Shown here piece after piece: positions 42,399 to 50,028 of a DNA stretch of 64,000 bases. Source of the DNA: Paenibacillus contaminans (GTDB lineage Bacteria; Bacillota; Bacilli; Paenibacillales; NBRC-103111); NCBI RefSeq assembly GCF_003285015.1, contig NZ_QMFB01000029.1, forward strand, positions 52,894-116,893, read 5' to 3'. How positions within the stretch are numbered: position 1 is the first letter of the stretch; every line of letters begins with the position of its first letter. The notes under the pieces were generated by a model. It saw nothing but the letters and a program-made list of their open reading frames with translations. It ran no database searches and was not told the DNA's origin. A program made the position numbers and the translations under genes.

Positions 42399-43329
42399 GG
42401 CTTAGAATGGGGTAACCATAATCTGAGATAACGCTTTTAAGCTTGCGAATATAGTCGGTGGCGAGCAAGCTCAGTTTGGCTTTCTTATTCGTGATATATC
42501 CGATCTGCATAGTCTCTTCTGTTCGCAGACGCACTGATTTAATATACTCTCCGTTTAAGTCCTCATTGAGCACGCCCGAACTGATCGTATAACCGTTTAA
42601 CCCGATGAGGAGATTAAATAATGTCGCTCGATCACTAACCATTATTTTCTTATTGTATGACCTAGTGCTGAGAATCTCTTCCGAGAAGTAGAAAGAATTG
42701 TATTCGCCTTGCTCGAAAGAGAGACACGGGTACTCGTCCAAATCTTCAATTTCAAAAATCGTCTTTGCCGCAAGGGGGTGCGTAGAGCTAATAAAAACGT
42801 GCGGCTCGGCTACGAACAGCGGGTGGAATCGGAGCTCGCTTTCTTTCAGTATTTTCTCGATAACTTTCCGGTTAAAGTCATTGAGATAAAGGATGCCGAT
42901 CTCGCTCCGCATATTTTGCACATCTTCGATAATTTCATATGTCCTGGTTTCGCGCAGCGTACACTCATACTCGTTCGTGTTCAAGTCTTTCAATAGGCTG
43001 ACGAACGCTTGTACGGCAAAAGCATAATGTTGCGTCGATATGGCGCATAGCTTTTTCGAAGGTTTCTTATTCATATACCGCTGCTCAAGAAGTTCTGCCT
43101 GCTCTACGACTTGTCTCGCATAGGATAAAAATTCTGCCCCTTCATTAGAAAGCACGATTCCCTTGGATGACCGCAAAAAAATGTCTACGCCAATTTCCCG
43201 CTCCATTTCTTTAACTGCGCTGGATAAGCTGGGTTGAGAAATAAAAAGTTGCTTGGCTGCCTCGCTAATGGAACCGCAACTCACAATTGCTAATATGTAT
43301 TTTAATTGCTGTAAGGTCAATATGATCAT
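42379..43329 (-). CDS. LysR-family regulator, probably of methionine/cysteine genes
   Basis: 316 residues. HTH: LQQLKYILAIVSCGSISEAAKQLFISQPSLSSAVKEMEREIGVDIFLR; the effector domain includes PLFVAEPHVFISSTHPLA and DRATLFNLLIGLNGYTISSG. This CpsY/MtaR-like type controls sulfur amino-acid genes in other Bacillota. It is convergent with metE, whose promoter region holds an ACTATA-N6-TATAGT dyad. The start may be ATG 43329 or an in-frame TTG nine bases in, which has better AAGGA spacing. Confidence 0.9.
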   Translation of the reverse strand: MIILTLQQLKYILAIVSCGSISEAAKQLFISQPSLSSAVKEMEREIGVDIFLRSSKGIVLSNEGAEFLSYARQVVEQAELLEQRYMNKKPSKKLCAISTQHYAFAVQAFVSLLKDLNTNEYECTLRETRTYEIIEDVQNMRSEIGILYLNDFNRKVIEKILKESELRFHPLFVAEPHVFISSTHPLAAKTIFEIEDLDEYPCLSFEQGEYNSFYFSEEILSTRSYNKKIMVSDRATLFNLLIGLNGYTISSGVLNEDLNGEYIKSVRLRTEETMQIGYITNKKAKLSLLATDYIRKLKSVISDYGYPILSQEDELV

Positions 43330-43527
43330 TCCTTAAATGTGTTACTTTAAGTATAACGTATTTCCGAAACAATACTCCTTCGAATTTCTCCGTCACTTTT
43401 GAAGTTCTACTTTAACTTACCCGTGTCCTCGGCATATTCCCGCAGAATCCAACCGCATTGGTCAATAACTTATATTCCATATTTTCAAAAGCGATTACCG
43501 TCGTTTTTTTTTTGCAATATGAGTTGT

Positions 43528-44319
43528 TTATTTATCTAAAGAGGAGTAAACCGTTTCGAGGTAAGCAATTGAAACTTGTTCCGCCGCTCTTTTATATTCG
43601 AAATCACCTAACTGCTGACGAAGTCGTTGATATAACCGAATGGTCATTTGTAATGCGTGGTAACAACTCTCTGTACTGTGGTTTGGAATCGTTTCTTTAA
43701 GTTCATCGAGTTCTTCACTCACATGTTTTTCGAGTTTTCTTACCCCTCTTGGAAGTTCACCGTTCTTGATCAGAAACAGTGGTCCAAGTACAGCGTTTCG
43801 CATATAGGTAAGGTGATCGATTAGTTCGAACAATTCTCCCCTTCCTAGCTTTGTCGCGCCATAATGCACCCATATCCAAAATCTATCCTCGATCCATTGG
43901 GGACTGGGGTATGGAAAGTCCGCTGATGTCCTTTGAATGAAGGAGCTTATCTCCTCTCCTCTTTCCCAGAGGATTAAAGGATTCTCAATCCTTTGTTCAA
44001 GTTCCTGAACAGTGACAAACTTTAAGTCAACATGTAGTGGCGGTGGCCCATATAGGCAGATCACTAAACGCGGTTCTCCCACATGTTCGCCTGTAAAGCC
44101 GGATAACAAGTTCCCCAGCTTCTCGGCAATTTGAACGCGGTGATTCATTATTTCTTCACTGTACCCGGCATCATATACGACTATTAAATCCAAATCGCTG
44201 TACTCATCCGTAGTACCTGTAATCATGGAACCCCCTGCAAGAAGTCCAAGGAAGCGATGGTCCTGCTGAAGTTTTTCTTTGGCTTGGATAATAAAATCTT
44301 CATGCATTTGTAAAGACAT
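43528..44319 (-). CDS. nucleotidyltransferase-domain protein (aminoglycoside adenylyltransferase-like)
   Basis: 263 residues. The polymerase-beta-type motif is clear: LLAGGSMITGTTDEYSDLDLIVV, with GS and DLD metal ligands (about residues 29-46), and HVDLKFVTV supplying the third carboxylate. The helical C-terminal half resembles antibiotic nucleotidyltransferases. ATG 44319 follows GGAGTGATATCA. The substrate, possibly an aminoglycoside, is not certain. Confidence 0.88.
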   Translation of the reverse strand: MSLQMHEDFIIQAKEKLQQDHRFLGLLAGGSMITGTTDEYSDLDLIVVYDAGYSEEIMNHRVQIAEKLGNLLSGFTGEHVGEPRLVICLYGPPPLHVDLKFVTVQELEQRIENPLILWERGEEISSFIQRTSADFPYPSPQWIEDRFWIWVHYGATKLGRGELFELIDHLTYMRNAVLGPLFLIKNGELPRGVRKLEKHVSEELDELKETIPNHSTESCYHALQMTIRLYQRLRQQLGDFEYKRAAEQVSIAYLETVYSSLDK

Positions 44320-44434
44320 TGATATCACTCCTAAAATAATGACCTCAAAAGGGCATTACGCCATCATATCAAGTATCCAATCACCAGTCAAACAGTATTT
44401 TTTAAACCAATCGTATGCAAGCCGTCGGGAATAA

Positions 44435-44501
44435 GATAAGGTTCTTGTCATTTGATTTTGACAAGAACCTTATCTCATAAAACAAAAATCGGGCTCTCCC
44501 G
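44435..44501 (+). repeat. family-B hairpin element, copy 3
   Basis: GATAAGGTTCTTGTCA (44435-44450) pairs perfectly with TGACAAGAACCTTATC (44459-44474) over an 8-base loop. AAAACAAAAAT and a CGGG-CTCT-CCCG hairpin (44490-44501) follow. The distal tail seen in copies 1, 2 and 4 is short or lost. Confidence 0.78.
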
Positions 44502-44550
44502 CTAACTCGGTGTCCAATCATTTAAACAAAAGCTTAGAATTACAGCATTG

Positions 44551-45678
44551 TCATGATAGCGAACGTAGCGCTTCAGGGGTAAAAGGCTTCAGCTCGTCAA
44601 GCCGGCCATCGCGGACCTTAGCCGCCCATGCCGGATCCACCAGCAGCGCACGGCCGACAGCAACCAGATCGAACTCTTGATTTTTAAGCTTGTCGGTCAA
44701 GTTATCCACGTTTGCCGTACCTGCGTTTTCCCCTCTAAACGAAGATAAAAACTCATTATCCAGACCTACGGAGCCCACAGTGATTGTAGGTTTGCCTGTT
44801 AATTTTTTAACCCAGCCTGCGAAATTCAGATCGGAACCGGTGAACTCCGGTTCCCAGAAGCGGCGAGTCGAGCAGTGAAATACATCAACACCCGCTTCTA
44901 CAAGCGGCGCTAGGAATTTGGCCAGCTCATCCGGATTGACTGCCAATTTCGCTTCGTAATCACTTGATTTCCATTGCGAGATCCGCAGTAGGATAGGGAA
45001 ATCGGGGCCTACGGCGCGACGGCAAGCTGCAATAATTTCAGCGGCAAAACGGGTTCTTTTCACAAGGTCACCGCCATAGCTGTCGGTGCGCCGGTTCGTT
45101 CTCTCCCAGAAAAACTGATCGATTAAATAGCCGTGCGCGCCATGAAGCTCAATCCCGTCAAAGCCGATCCGTTTGGCATCAGCAGCCGCTTGTGCGTAGG
45201 CGGCAACAACGGAATCGATCCTTTCCTGGCTCATCGGCTCATTGACTTTTTCAAAGGTCGCGAGATCCAAGCCCGAAGGTCCGATCGGCAGCTCCTCCGG
45301 GTTCGGAACGGCTCCTACTTTACGGTCCGTGCCGATATGCCACAGCTGCGGCATAATCAGCCCGCCGGCTTCATGTACTTCTGCGACGACGCGAGCCCAA
45401 CCCTTCAGCGCTTCCTCCCCATGGATATTCGGAATATTCGGATTATTGGTCGCTGCCGGATCGTTGATCAGGGTACCCTCCGTAATAATAAGTCCTACAC
45501 CGTTCTCAGCACGGCGACGGTAATAAGCGGCCACATCAGGACCCGGCACTCCACCCGGAGAGAAGGCTCTCGTCATTGGAGCCATGACGACCCGGTTCTT
45601 TAGGGTCAAAGTTCCAAGCTTGGAGGACTCGAATAAAGGTCCTAACTTGGCATCAGTTTGGATATTTTGATTATTCAT
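44551..45678 (-). CDS. NADH:flavin oxidoreductase, Old Yellow Enzyme family
   Basis: 375 residues, FMN-dependent ene-reductase barrel. PLFESSKLGTLTLKNRVVMAPMTRAF is the family N-terminus, LHGAHGYLIDQFFWERTNRRTDSYGG holds the active-site His pair region, and GSVGL and VAVGRALLVDPAWAAKV are the FMN-phosphate segments near the C-terminus. ATG 45678 has GGAGG about 10 bases upstream; an in-frame extension to 45726 lacks this. It reduces activated alkenes or nitro compounds. Confidence 0.94.
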   Translation of the reverse strand: MNNQNIQTDAKLGPLFESSKLGTLTLKNRVVMAPMTRAFSPGGVPGPDVAAYYRRRAENGVGLIITEGTLINDPAATNNPNIPNIHGEEALKGWARVVAEVHEAGGLIMPQLWHIGTDRKVGAVPNPEELPIGPSGLDLATFEKVNEPMSQERIDSVVAAYAQAAADAKRIGFDGIELHGAHGYLIDQFFWERTNRRTDSYGGDLVKRTRFAAEIIAACRRAVGPDFPILLRISQWKSSDYEAKLAVNPDELAKFLAPLVEAGVDVFHCSTRRFWEPEFTGSDLNFAGWVKKLTGKPTITVGSVGLDNEFLSSFRGENAGTANVDNLTDKLKNQEFDLVAVGRALLVDPAWAAKVRDGRLDELKPFTPEALRSLS

Positions 45679-45792
45679 TTTAACATTGCCTCCATTATGA
45701 ATTAAAATTGGTTTCATAAGCCTCACTATTCAAACTGTCATATAAATTATTACAGTTGTTGAATGTACTATACCATACTTTTTCCCAAAGCA

Positions 45793-45933
45793 CTACTTTT
45801 TAATTGCTTTATTTTTCGCCTTTGTCCCAGCCGAAGCTTTCATAATCAGCAACTTATTGCGCAGTTTGAAGCTCCGGAAATAATGCCATACCTTAATAAA
45901 TAGGCCGATCGATTTCACTTTATTGCTACGCAT
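45793..45933 (-). CDS. 46-residue basic ORF, uncertain
   Basis: ATG 45933 opens MRSNKVKSIGLFIKVWHYFRSF and ends KNKAIKK. The N-terminal half resembles the start of YesM-type kinases (a basic FRSFKLRNKLLIM stretch), but no membrane helix follows. The RBS is weak. It may be a truncated kinase start. Confidence 0.3.
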   Translation of the reverse strand: MRSNKVKSIGLFIKVWHYFRSFKLRNKLLIMKASAGTKAKNKAIKK

Positions 45934-46179
45934 TATACACCACACCACACCTTACCGCACAGGTTATTTTCCTGTAGAAGCTTTCAATCGAAAATGAGGT
46001 TAAGATTTCCACTTGCTCGCTTAGCGGCGGCGATTCCTACCCATCCTCCGAACGAATTACTACTGGACTTATGCCTAGCCCGGCCGACCGACCCTGGTCC
46101 ATTTCGATGGCGGGGCCTGTCGTTTACAATAAAGATATTACAAGCGCTGCGGCGCTACGTTGAAGGAGATGTGATATTC
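45934..46179. other. intergenic stretch before the PspC gene
   Basis: No gene with a good RBS is seen. A purine-rich GAAGGAGATG just before 46180 is the ribosome binding site of the PspC-like gene. An upstream in-frame extension of that gene to 45994 has no RBS and looks non-coding. Confidence 0.5.
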
Positions 46180-46404
46180 ATGAATAGATTATTTCGCTCG
46201 AGAACGGACAACAAAATTACCGGCTTATGCGGCGGATTAGCGGAACGGCTTGGCATGGACGCAATGATCGTGCGTTTGCTCGTCATTATTGCGGCATGCA
46301 TCAGTTTCGGAACAGTCGCGTTCGTTTATTTGATCGCAAGCGTCGTCGTTCCTAAAGCGCCTTACGGCGTCGACAACTACTTTGGCAGATTCCGATCCTA
46401 TTAA
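46180..46404 (+). CDS. PspC-domain membrane protein
   Basis: 74 residues. The PspC domain is complete: NRLFRSRTDNKITGLCGGLAERLGMD, then a helix IVRLLVIIAACISFGTVAFVYLIASVVVPK. Family members are envelope-stress proteins. GAAGGAGATGTGATATTC precedes ATG 46180. It ends before a strong hairpin terminator. Confidence 0.9.
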   Translation: MNRLFRSRTDNKITGLCGGLAERLGMDAMIVRLLVIIAACISFGTVAFVYLIASVVVPKAPYGVDNYFGRFRSY

Positions 46405-46524
46405 TCTACTAGGATTTTTACAGGTCGCAAATGAGAAAAACTCCTCTATGTATAACCAGGGAGCATACTGGTCGTTTATTTTTTATAGCTCAATAAGGCA
46501 CGCCCTACTAGGGATACTGCTAAT

Positions 46525-46558
46525 AAATAAACGAGACTGCCGGGAGCCTCGTTTATTT
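46525..46558 (+). terminator. terminator of the PspC gene, merged with a family-A element
   Basis: AAATAAACGAG (46525-46535) pairs perfectly with CTCGTTTATTT (46548-46558) and is followed by TTG. It occupies the hairpin position of a family-A element whose right end is at 46565. Confidence 0.75.
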
Positions 46559-46564
46559 TTGTGC

Positions 46565-46585
46565 TATCGTACCCGTTAGTTCAAT
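46565..46585 (+). repeat. family-A right end
   Basis: TATCGTACCCGTTAGTTCAAT is a full right end, placed just after the hairpin at 46525. The left end is not recognisable. The cold-shock gene and its own terminator follow. Confidence 0.7.
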
Positions 46586-46607
46586 AATTTCATGGGCAAG
46601 AGATAAT

Positions 46608-46646
46608 AAAAAGCCTGCTCCAGACATATCGTCAGGAACAGGCTTT
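46608..46646 (-). terminator. Rho-independent terminator of the cold-shock gene
   Basis: On the minus strand AAAGCCTGTTCC (46646-46635) pairs with GGAGCAGGCTTT and is followed by TTATTATCTC, 11 bases after the gene's stop. One mismatch in a 12-bp stem. Confidence 0.85.
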
Positions 46647-46656
46647 AATGTCATTA

Positions 46657-46857
46657 TTACAGTTTTACAACATTCTCCGCTTGAGGTCCACGCTGGCCTT
46701 TAACAACATTGAATTCAACGCGTTGTCCTTCGTCCAAAGATTTGTAACCTTCGCCTTGAATGGCGGAAAAATGAACGAATACATCTTCGCCGCTCTCCCT
46801 TTGAATAAAGCCAAACCCTTTTTCAGCATTAAACCATTTGACAGTACCTGTTTCCAT
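46657..46857 (-). CDS. cold-shock protein (CspA family)
   Basis: 66-residue OB-fold RNA chaperone. RNP1 KGFGFI and RNP2 VFVHFSAI are intact, and the start METGTVKWFNAEKGFGFI is typical. GGAGGTTATTTACTC precedes ATG 46857. It melts secondary structure in mRNA at low temperature or in stationary phase. Confidence 0.97.
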   Translation of the reverse strand: METGTVKWFNAEKGFGFIQRESGEDVFVHFSAIQGEGYKSLDEGQRVEFNVVKGQRGPQAENVVKL

Positions 46858-46988
46858 GAGTAAATAACCTCCAAAGTTTAAAACATTATGCCCTCAACAA
46901 TACGGGACTATTCACTAGTATATCAGATTACAGACGCAAAATCTGTCGGAATTTGTTTTGAAAACTTTTAAGCTTTAAATGAAGACAA

Positions 46989-47166
46989 CTGCCCATAAGC
47001 TCATTCAACAGCAAAAAAAGAGACCCTCAGTAACGGGCTGCGGGTCTACGGTTTATATTTTAACAAGGGGGTCATTGTTTATTATAGGCTTGATTTATTA
47101 ATCCTGGATGAAAATAAGATTTCAACTTATTACATTTAATGAACAAACGTACCCGTTAGCTCAATA
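46989..47166 (+). repeat. long family-A element (178 bp)
   Basis: Left end CTGCCCATAAGCTCATTCAAC and right end ACGTACCCGTTAGCTCAAT are both good. Between them is the hairpin AGACCCTCAGTAACGGGCTGCGGGTCT (arms AGACCC/GGGTCT) and about 90 further AT-rich bases absent from other copies. The GNAT stop codon (47169) follows at once. Confidence 0.7.
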
Positions 47167-47168
47167 GG

Positions 47169-47636
47169 CTATAGGACAAACTCAACGTATACTTCACCAG
47201 AAGGGTGGGTATTCCCTGTTTCTACAAAACCTAGTGATGTATATAGATTTTTCGCAACTAGGTTTTCTGGTTTATATGTAAGTTCAACGACCCTCGCTTT
47301 TCCATAAGGATATGCCCTAGAAAATTCTATAGCTTTTATCATGGCTTCTTTGCCATACCCTTTGCCCTGATATCGCCCATCAATCATGATTTTAAAAACT
47401 CCATAACTGCTGTAATCGAAATTGCCATTTCCATCGTCATAATACATCATTATAAAGCCGACCATCTTCTCGTCTTTATAAATCGCATGTGTAATAATGA
47501 CTTGACCCTCTTTTGAGGCAATATAAGCTTCTGCGAGTGCATGTTGATTGGAGGAAATAAAGCGTTTCTGTTCCTCTGTAACTTGCAGCTCAATACATTC
47601 AATAAAGTTGTCCCACGTTATTTCTCTAAATTCCAC
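47169..47636 (-). CDS. GNAT-family N-acetyltransferase (BltD/SpeG-like)
   Basis: 155 residues. Starts EFREITWDNFIECIELQVTEEQKRFI, the usual N-terminus of BltD/SpeG polyamine-acetyltransferase relatives. Acetyl-CoA loop in IDGRYQGKGYGKEAMIKAI (about residues 85-103), then NLVAKNLYTSLGFVETG. GTG 47636 follows GGGGGG. It is the intact counterpart of the chimeric GNAT at 20740, to which it is visibly related. Confidence 0.9.
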   Translation of the reverse strand: MEFREITWDNFIECIELQVTEEQKRFISSNQHALAEAYIASKEGQVIITHAIYKDEKMVGFIMMYYDDGNGNFDYSSYGVFKIMIDGRYQGKGYGKEAMIKAIEFSRAYPYGKARVVELTYKPENLVAKNLYTSLGFVETGNTHPSGEVYVEFVL

Positions 47637-47721
47637 TAACCAATCCCCCCAGAAAGTCTTTTCTAATTTCCAATATCAATTATACAGATATTGGAAGTTC
47701 TCTACTCAATAGCGTAATAAA

Positions 47722-47741
47722 GCTGCCGATCCCGCGGCAGC
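47722..47741 (+). repeat. family-A-like hairpin before the gene at 47766
   Basis: GCTGCCG (47722-47728) pairs with CGGCAGC (47735-47741). CTCAATAGCGTAATAAA precedes it, and GGTTTAGCGCAA...GTTAGGTTAGCGC follows, a diverged version of the conserved ends. The stop codon of the next gene (47766) lies within the right end. Confidence 0.55.
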
Positions 47742-47765
47742 CTTGGTTTAGCGCAAAAACAAGGG

Positions 47766-48032
47766 TTAGGTTAGCGCAGATTTAACAATTATGTCATTGA
47801 CTTTAATTGTATCTTCATCGATTCGTGCAAAAGAGTTTTCTTTGTCATAGTTCTTTTTTAGCGAATCGATCAAAGTATCGGCAGATTGCAATGCACCATG
47901 CTGAATCTGAATCAATGATTGTATTCTAAGTGCAATCTCCAGTGGGAGTTGGACTACGACATTGAGTCCACGACCTTCTGATTTACCAATGTAAAGTTCT
48001 AAACTTTTCAGTGCATCGTTACTTTTACTCAT
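47766..48032 (-). CDS. 88-residue hypothetical protein
   Basis: Begins MSKSNDALKSLELYIGKSEGRG and contains LPLEIALRIQSLIQIQHGA. It is mostly helical, without membrane segments. ATG 48032 has GGAGG six bases upstream; an upstream in-frame ATG (48068) would overlap that site. No family recognised. A one-gene unit between family-A elements. Confidence 0.65.
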   Translation of the reverse strand: MSKSNDALKSLELYIGKSEGRGLNVVVQLPLEIALRIQSLIQIQHGALQSADTLIDSLKKNYDKENSFARIDEDTIKVNDIIVKSALT

Positions 48033-48084
48033 TCTAACCTCCATTTGCATTTTTCTATAATATTCCACACACAGCTAAACTCTC

Positions 48085-48164
48085 CTGCCCGTTACTTTAA
48101 TGAACTGGAGCAAGTCGCCGAGGCACCTTCTCCATCATTTCACTATCGTACCCGTTAGCTTAAT
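48085..48164 (+). repeat. family-A element supplying a stop codon
   Basis: CTGCCCGTTACTTTAATGAAC, then GGAG...CTCC-type hairpin, then CACTATCGTACCCGTTAGCTTAAT. The TAA of the next gene (48155-48157) is the complement of TTA inside CCCGTTAGC. Confidence 0.8.
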
Positions 48165-48511
48165 TTGGCTTCAATTCTTTCAACTTTGATATGGTCTGAA
48201 TTAAGAAAATGAAGCACATCTTGAAAAAATAATTTAAGTTCATCTACTTCTTTATTTTTCTTCATAAACAACACCTTTGCATTTATCCAATTATCTTCGC
48301 TCGAAAATTCTAGTAATTTAAATGGATTTACGTACTTTCCATCATGAGGAAAAGTCCATGATCCAAATAAAGAGTCAAGAATTCGGGCGTTAAGGGTCCC
48401 GATTGGTTTAAAACAAGTCATCAAAATCTCTATTACTACCCCTTTTTTTAGTGTTAGTTCAGTTTGCCGGATATAAATATCCTCTAATGTATCCCAGTTA
48501 TAGTTAGCCAA
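48155..48511 (-). CDS. 118-residue hypothetical protein
   Basis: Starts with TTG 48511 (GAGGTGATATA upstream): MANYNWDTLEDIYIRQTELTLKKG. Acidic and lysine-rich soluble protein with a late helix LKLFFQDVLHFL. No family recognised. Its stop codon lies inside the adjacent family-A element, so gene and repeat are fused, as in a cassette. Confidence 0.65.
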   Translation of the reverse strand: MANYNWDTLEDIYIRQTELTLKKGVVIEILMTCFKPIGTLNARILDSLFGSWTFPHDGKYVNPFKLLEFSSEDNWINAKVLFMKKNKEVDELKLFFQDVLHFLNSDHIKVERIEAKLS

Positions 48512-48549
48512 TATATCACCTCAAATATTCTCTTGTGTTCTTAATTGTC

Positions 48550-48637
48550 CTGCCCGTTAGTTGAGAAACGGCAGCCGATCGTTCTGTGGCCGGCTGCCGT
48601 CATGTATTTATTGACCTATCGTACCTGTTAGTTCAAT
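48550..48637 (+). repeat. family-A element, best example of the GGCAGCCGATC subtype
   Basis: CTGCCCGTTAGTTGAGAAACGG, the stem CGGCAGCCGATCG facing CCGGCTGCCG, CATGTATTTATTGACC, then TATCGTACCTGTTAGTTCAAT. Both ends and the hairpin are intact, so it can serve as the reference copy. Confidence 0.85.
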
Positions 48638-48654
48638 AACAAAGTGGATAAAAT

Positions 48655-49266
48655 TTATATTTTTTCTATGGGTATCCGGACGATCGTTTGCCACTTTTCA
48701 ACAGGATTCCAGGTCGGCGGATTCATATAGATTTCCCGAGTCTTTCCCCGTGAACGAAAGCCTTGTGAAGATACAGTCTTGATGATATGGTCTTCTGTGT
48801 TTGCGATCTCATCGTAATGACCAAGATGCAAAGTGTGCGCGCACAACCTCTGCGAGATACGTCGGAATGATGGAGCAAGAAATTCCACGCCTTTATTTTT
48901 GATTCTTACGTTGCGAATCGCCTCATCAACGAGCAACTGGTCGATCTGCTCCGGAACCTGTACCATGACGACTCGCTTCCATATTCCATCTGGTAATTGA
49001 TCTTGCCATATCATTTCAAACGGCATTAGGCGGAAATTGTATTGCATACGTTTCGAAGTGATTATCCTCAACTGATTCTGTATCCTTCAGAACAACCAGA
49101 TAAGGGAGGGATCATCTTTAGTCAAATCATGCCTTCTTCCCTCATTCTCAATCACCAAAAAGTTCAGATCAGGAATTTCGTTAATCATGACAATATTCGG
49201 TTTCAGTTGGTAGACGCTTTTATACTCTTTACGGTTATCAGTTAACTTTACGGAATTATTCTCCAT
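48655..49266 (-). pseudogene. GyrI-like (COG4832-type) protein with in-frame TGA
   Basis: ATG 49266 (GGGGAGGTTATT upstream) opens MENNSVKLTDNRKEYKSVYQLKP, IPDLNFLVIENEG..., stops at TGA 49087, and continues in the same frame as RIQNQLRIITSKRM, PFEMIWQDQLPDG, LCAHTLHLGHYDE and REIYMNPPTWNPVEKWQTIVR to 48655. The whole, about 203 residues, matches the length and order of GyrI-like small-molecule-binding proteins. A nonsense mutation is the simplest reading. The second half alone lacks an RBS. Confidence 0.75.
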
Positions 49267-49395
49267 AATAACCTCCCCATTGATATTTCCTCCCTCGTCT
49301 TTTTTCAGTCCCACAATAATTCTTAAAGCGTTAGGAATTTCAGTGTGGTTGTACGCATCAGTACTCTTCTTCAAGAACCTTGACCCATTAGTGGT

Positions 49396-49698
49396 TTATT
49401 CGGAAATAGGACGGAAGATGGTCCATCCCATCCGGTTATCCAGTGGCGTTGAACTTGGATCACTGCCAGGCTCTGGTATAGGCTTACCATGCTTAATGCA
49501 AAACTCAAAATAAAACCTTTTGATGATCTCCAAGTCAATAAGCAACTCCTCATGAGTTTTACCTTCAGCTTTTAATCCTGGAAGCTCCGCTATCTGAGCG
49601 GTCAAATACTGTCCATTTTCAGGATCGTTTTCTGAGTCGACTTTTTCGATTATCACATTGAAGTTAAGTCCCATGTAATACTCTAAACCTCTCTGCAT
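49396..49698 (-). CDS. HicB-like small protein
   Basis: 100 residues. NFNVIIEKVDSENDPENGQYLTAQIAELPGLKAEGKTHEELLIDLEIIKRFYFEF matches the HicB-like fold (partial RNase-H fold: strand, DxxGxYxA, LPG, AxGxTxEEA). No HicA toxin is adjacent, so it may be a solitary HicB-like protein. ATG 49698 follows AAAGGAGG at 10 bases. Confidence 0.7.
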   Translation of the reverse strand: MQRGLEYYMGLNFNVIIEKVDSENDPENGQYLTAQIAELPGLKAEGKTHEELLIDLEIIKRFYFEFCIKHGKPIPEPGSDPSSTPLDNRMGWTIFRPISE

Positions 49699-49784
49699 AT
49701 CCGCTTTAAACCTCCTTTAAAGTTATCCGTTTTATTCGGGGGGTATACTTTTCTTCTTTTTATTTTACAGGAAATTCTATTTTC

Positions 49785-49867
49785 CTGCCCGTTAGTTGAG
49801 AAACGATAGCCGATTGTTCTGGACGGCTGCCTTCGCTTATTAATTGAGCTCATGTCGCACGTTAGTC
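49785..49867 (+). repeat. family-A intergenic element
   Basis: CTGCCCGTTAGTTGAGAAACG, then ATAGCCGATTG...CTGGACGGCTGCC, TTATTAATTGAGC, then ATGTCGCACGTTAGTC. It separates the HicB-like gene from the divergent sigma-factor gene; no minus-strand gene stops beside its right end. Confidence 0.75.
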
Positions 49868-50028
49868 CCCCCATGCCGCGCTTCACGGCATCAATGATGA
49901 TGAAAATTTAGATTTTCCAGGGTAGTTAAACGAGCATTTACGTTCTTATTTTAAAAATTTTTTTGGTTATGTGGCCATTTATAACTTTTTGGTGTCTAAT
50001 CATATGTGAAAGCAAAGGAGGTTCACAT

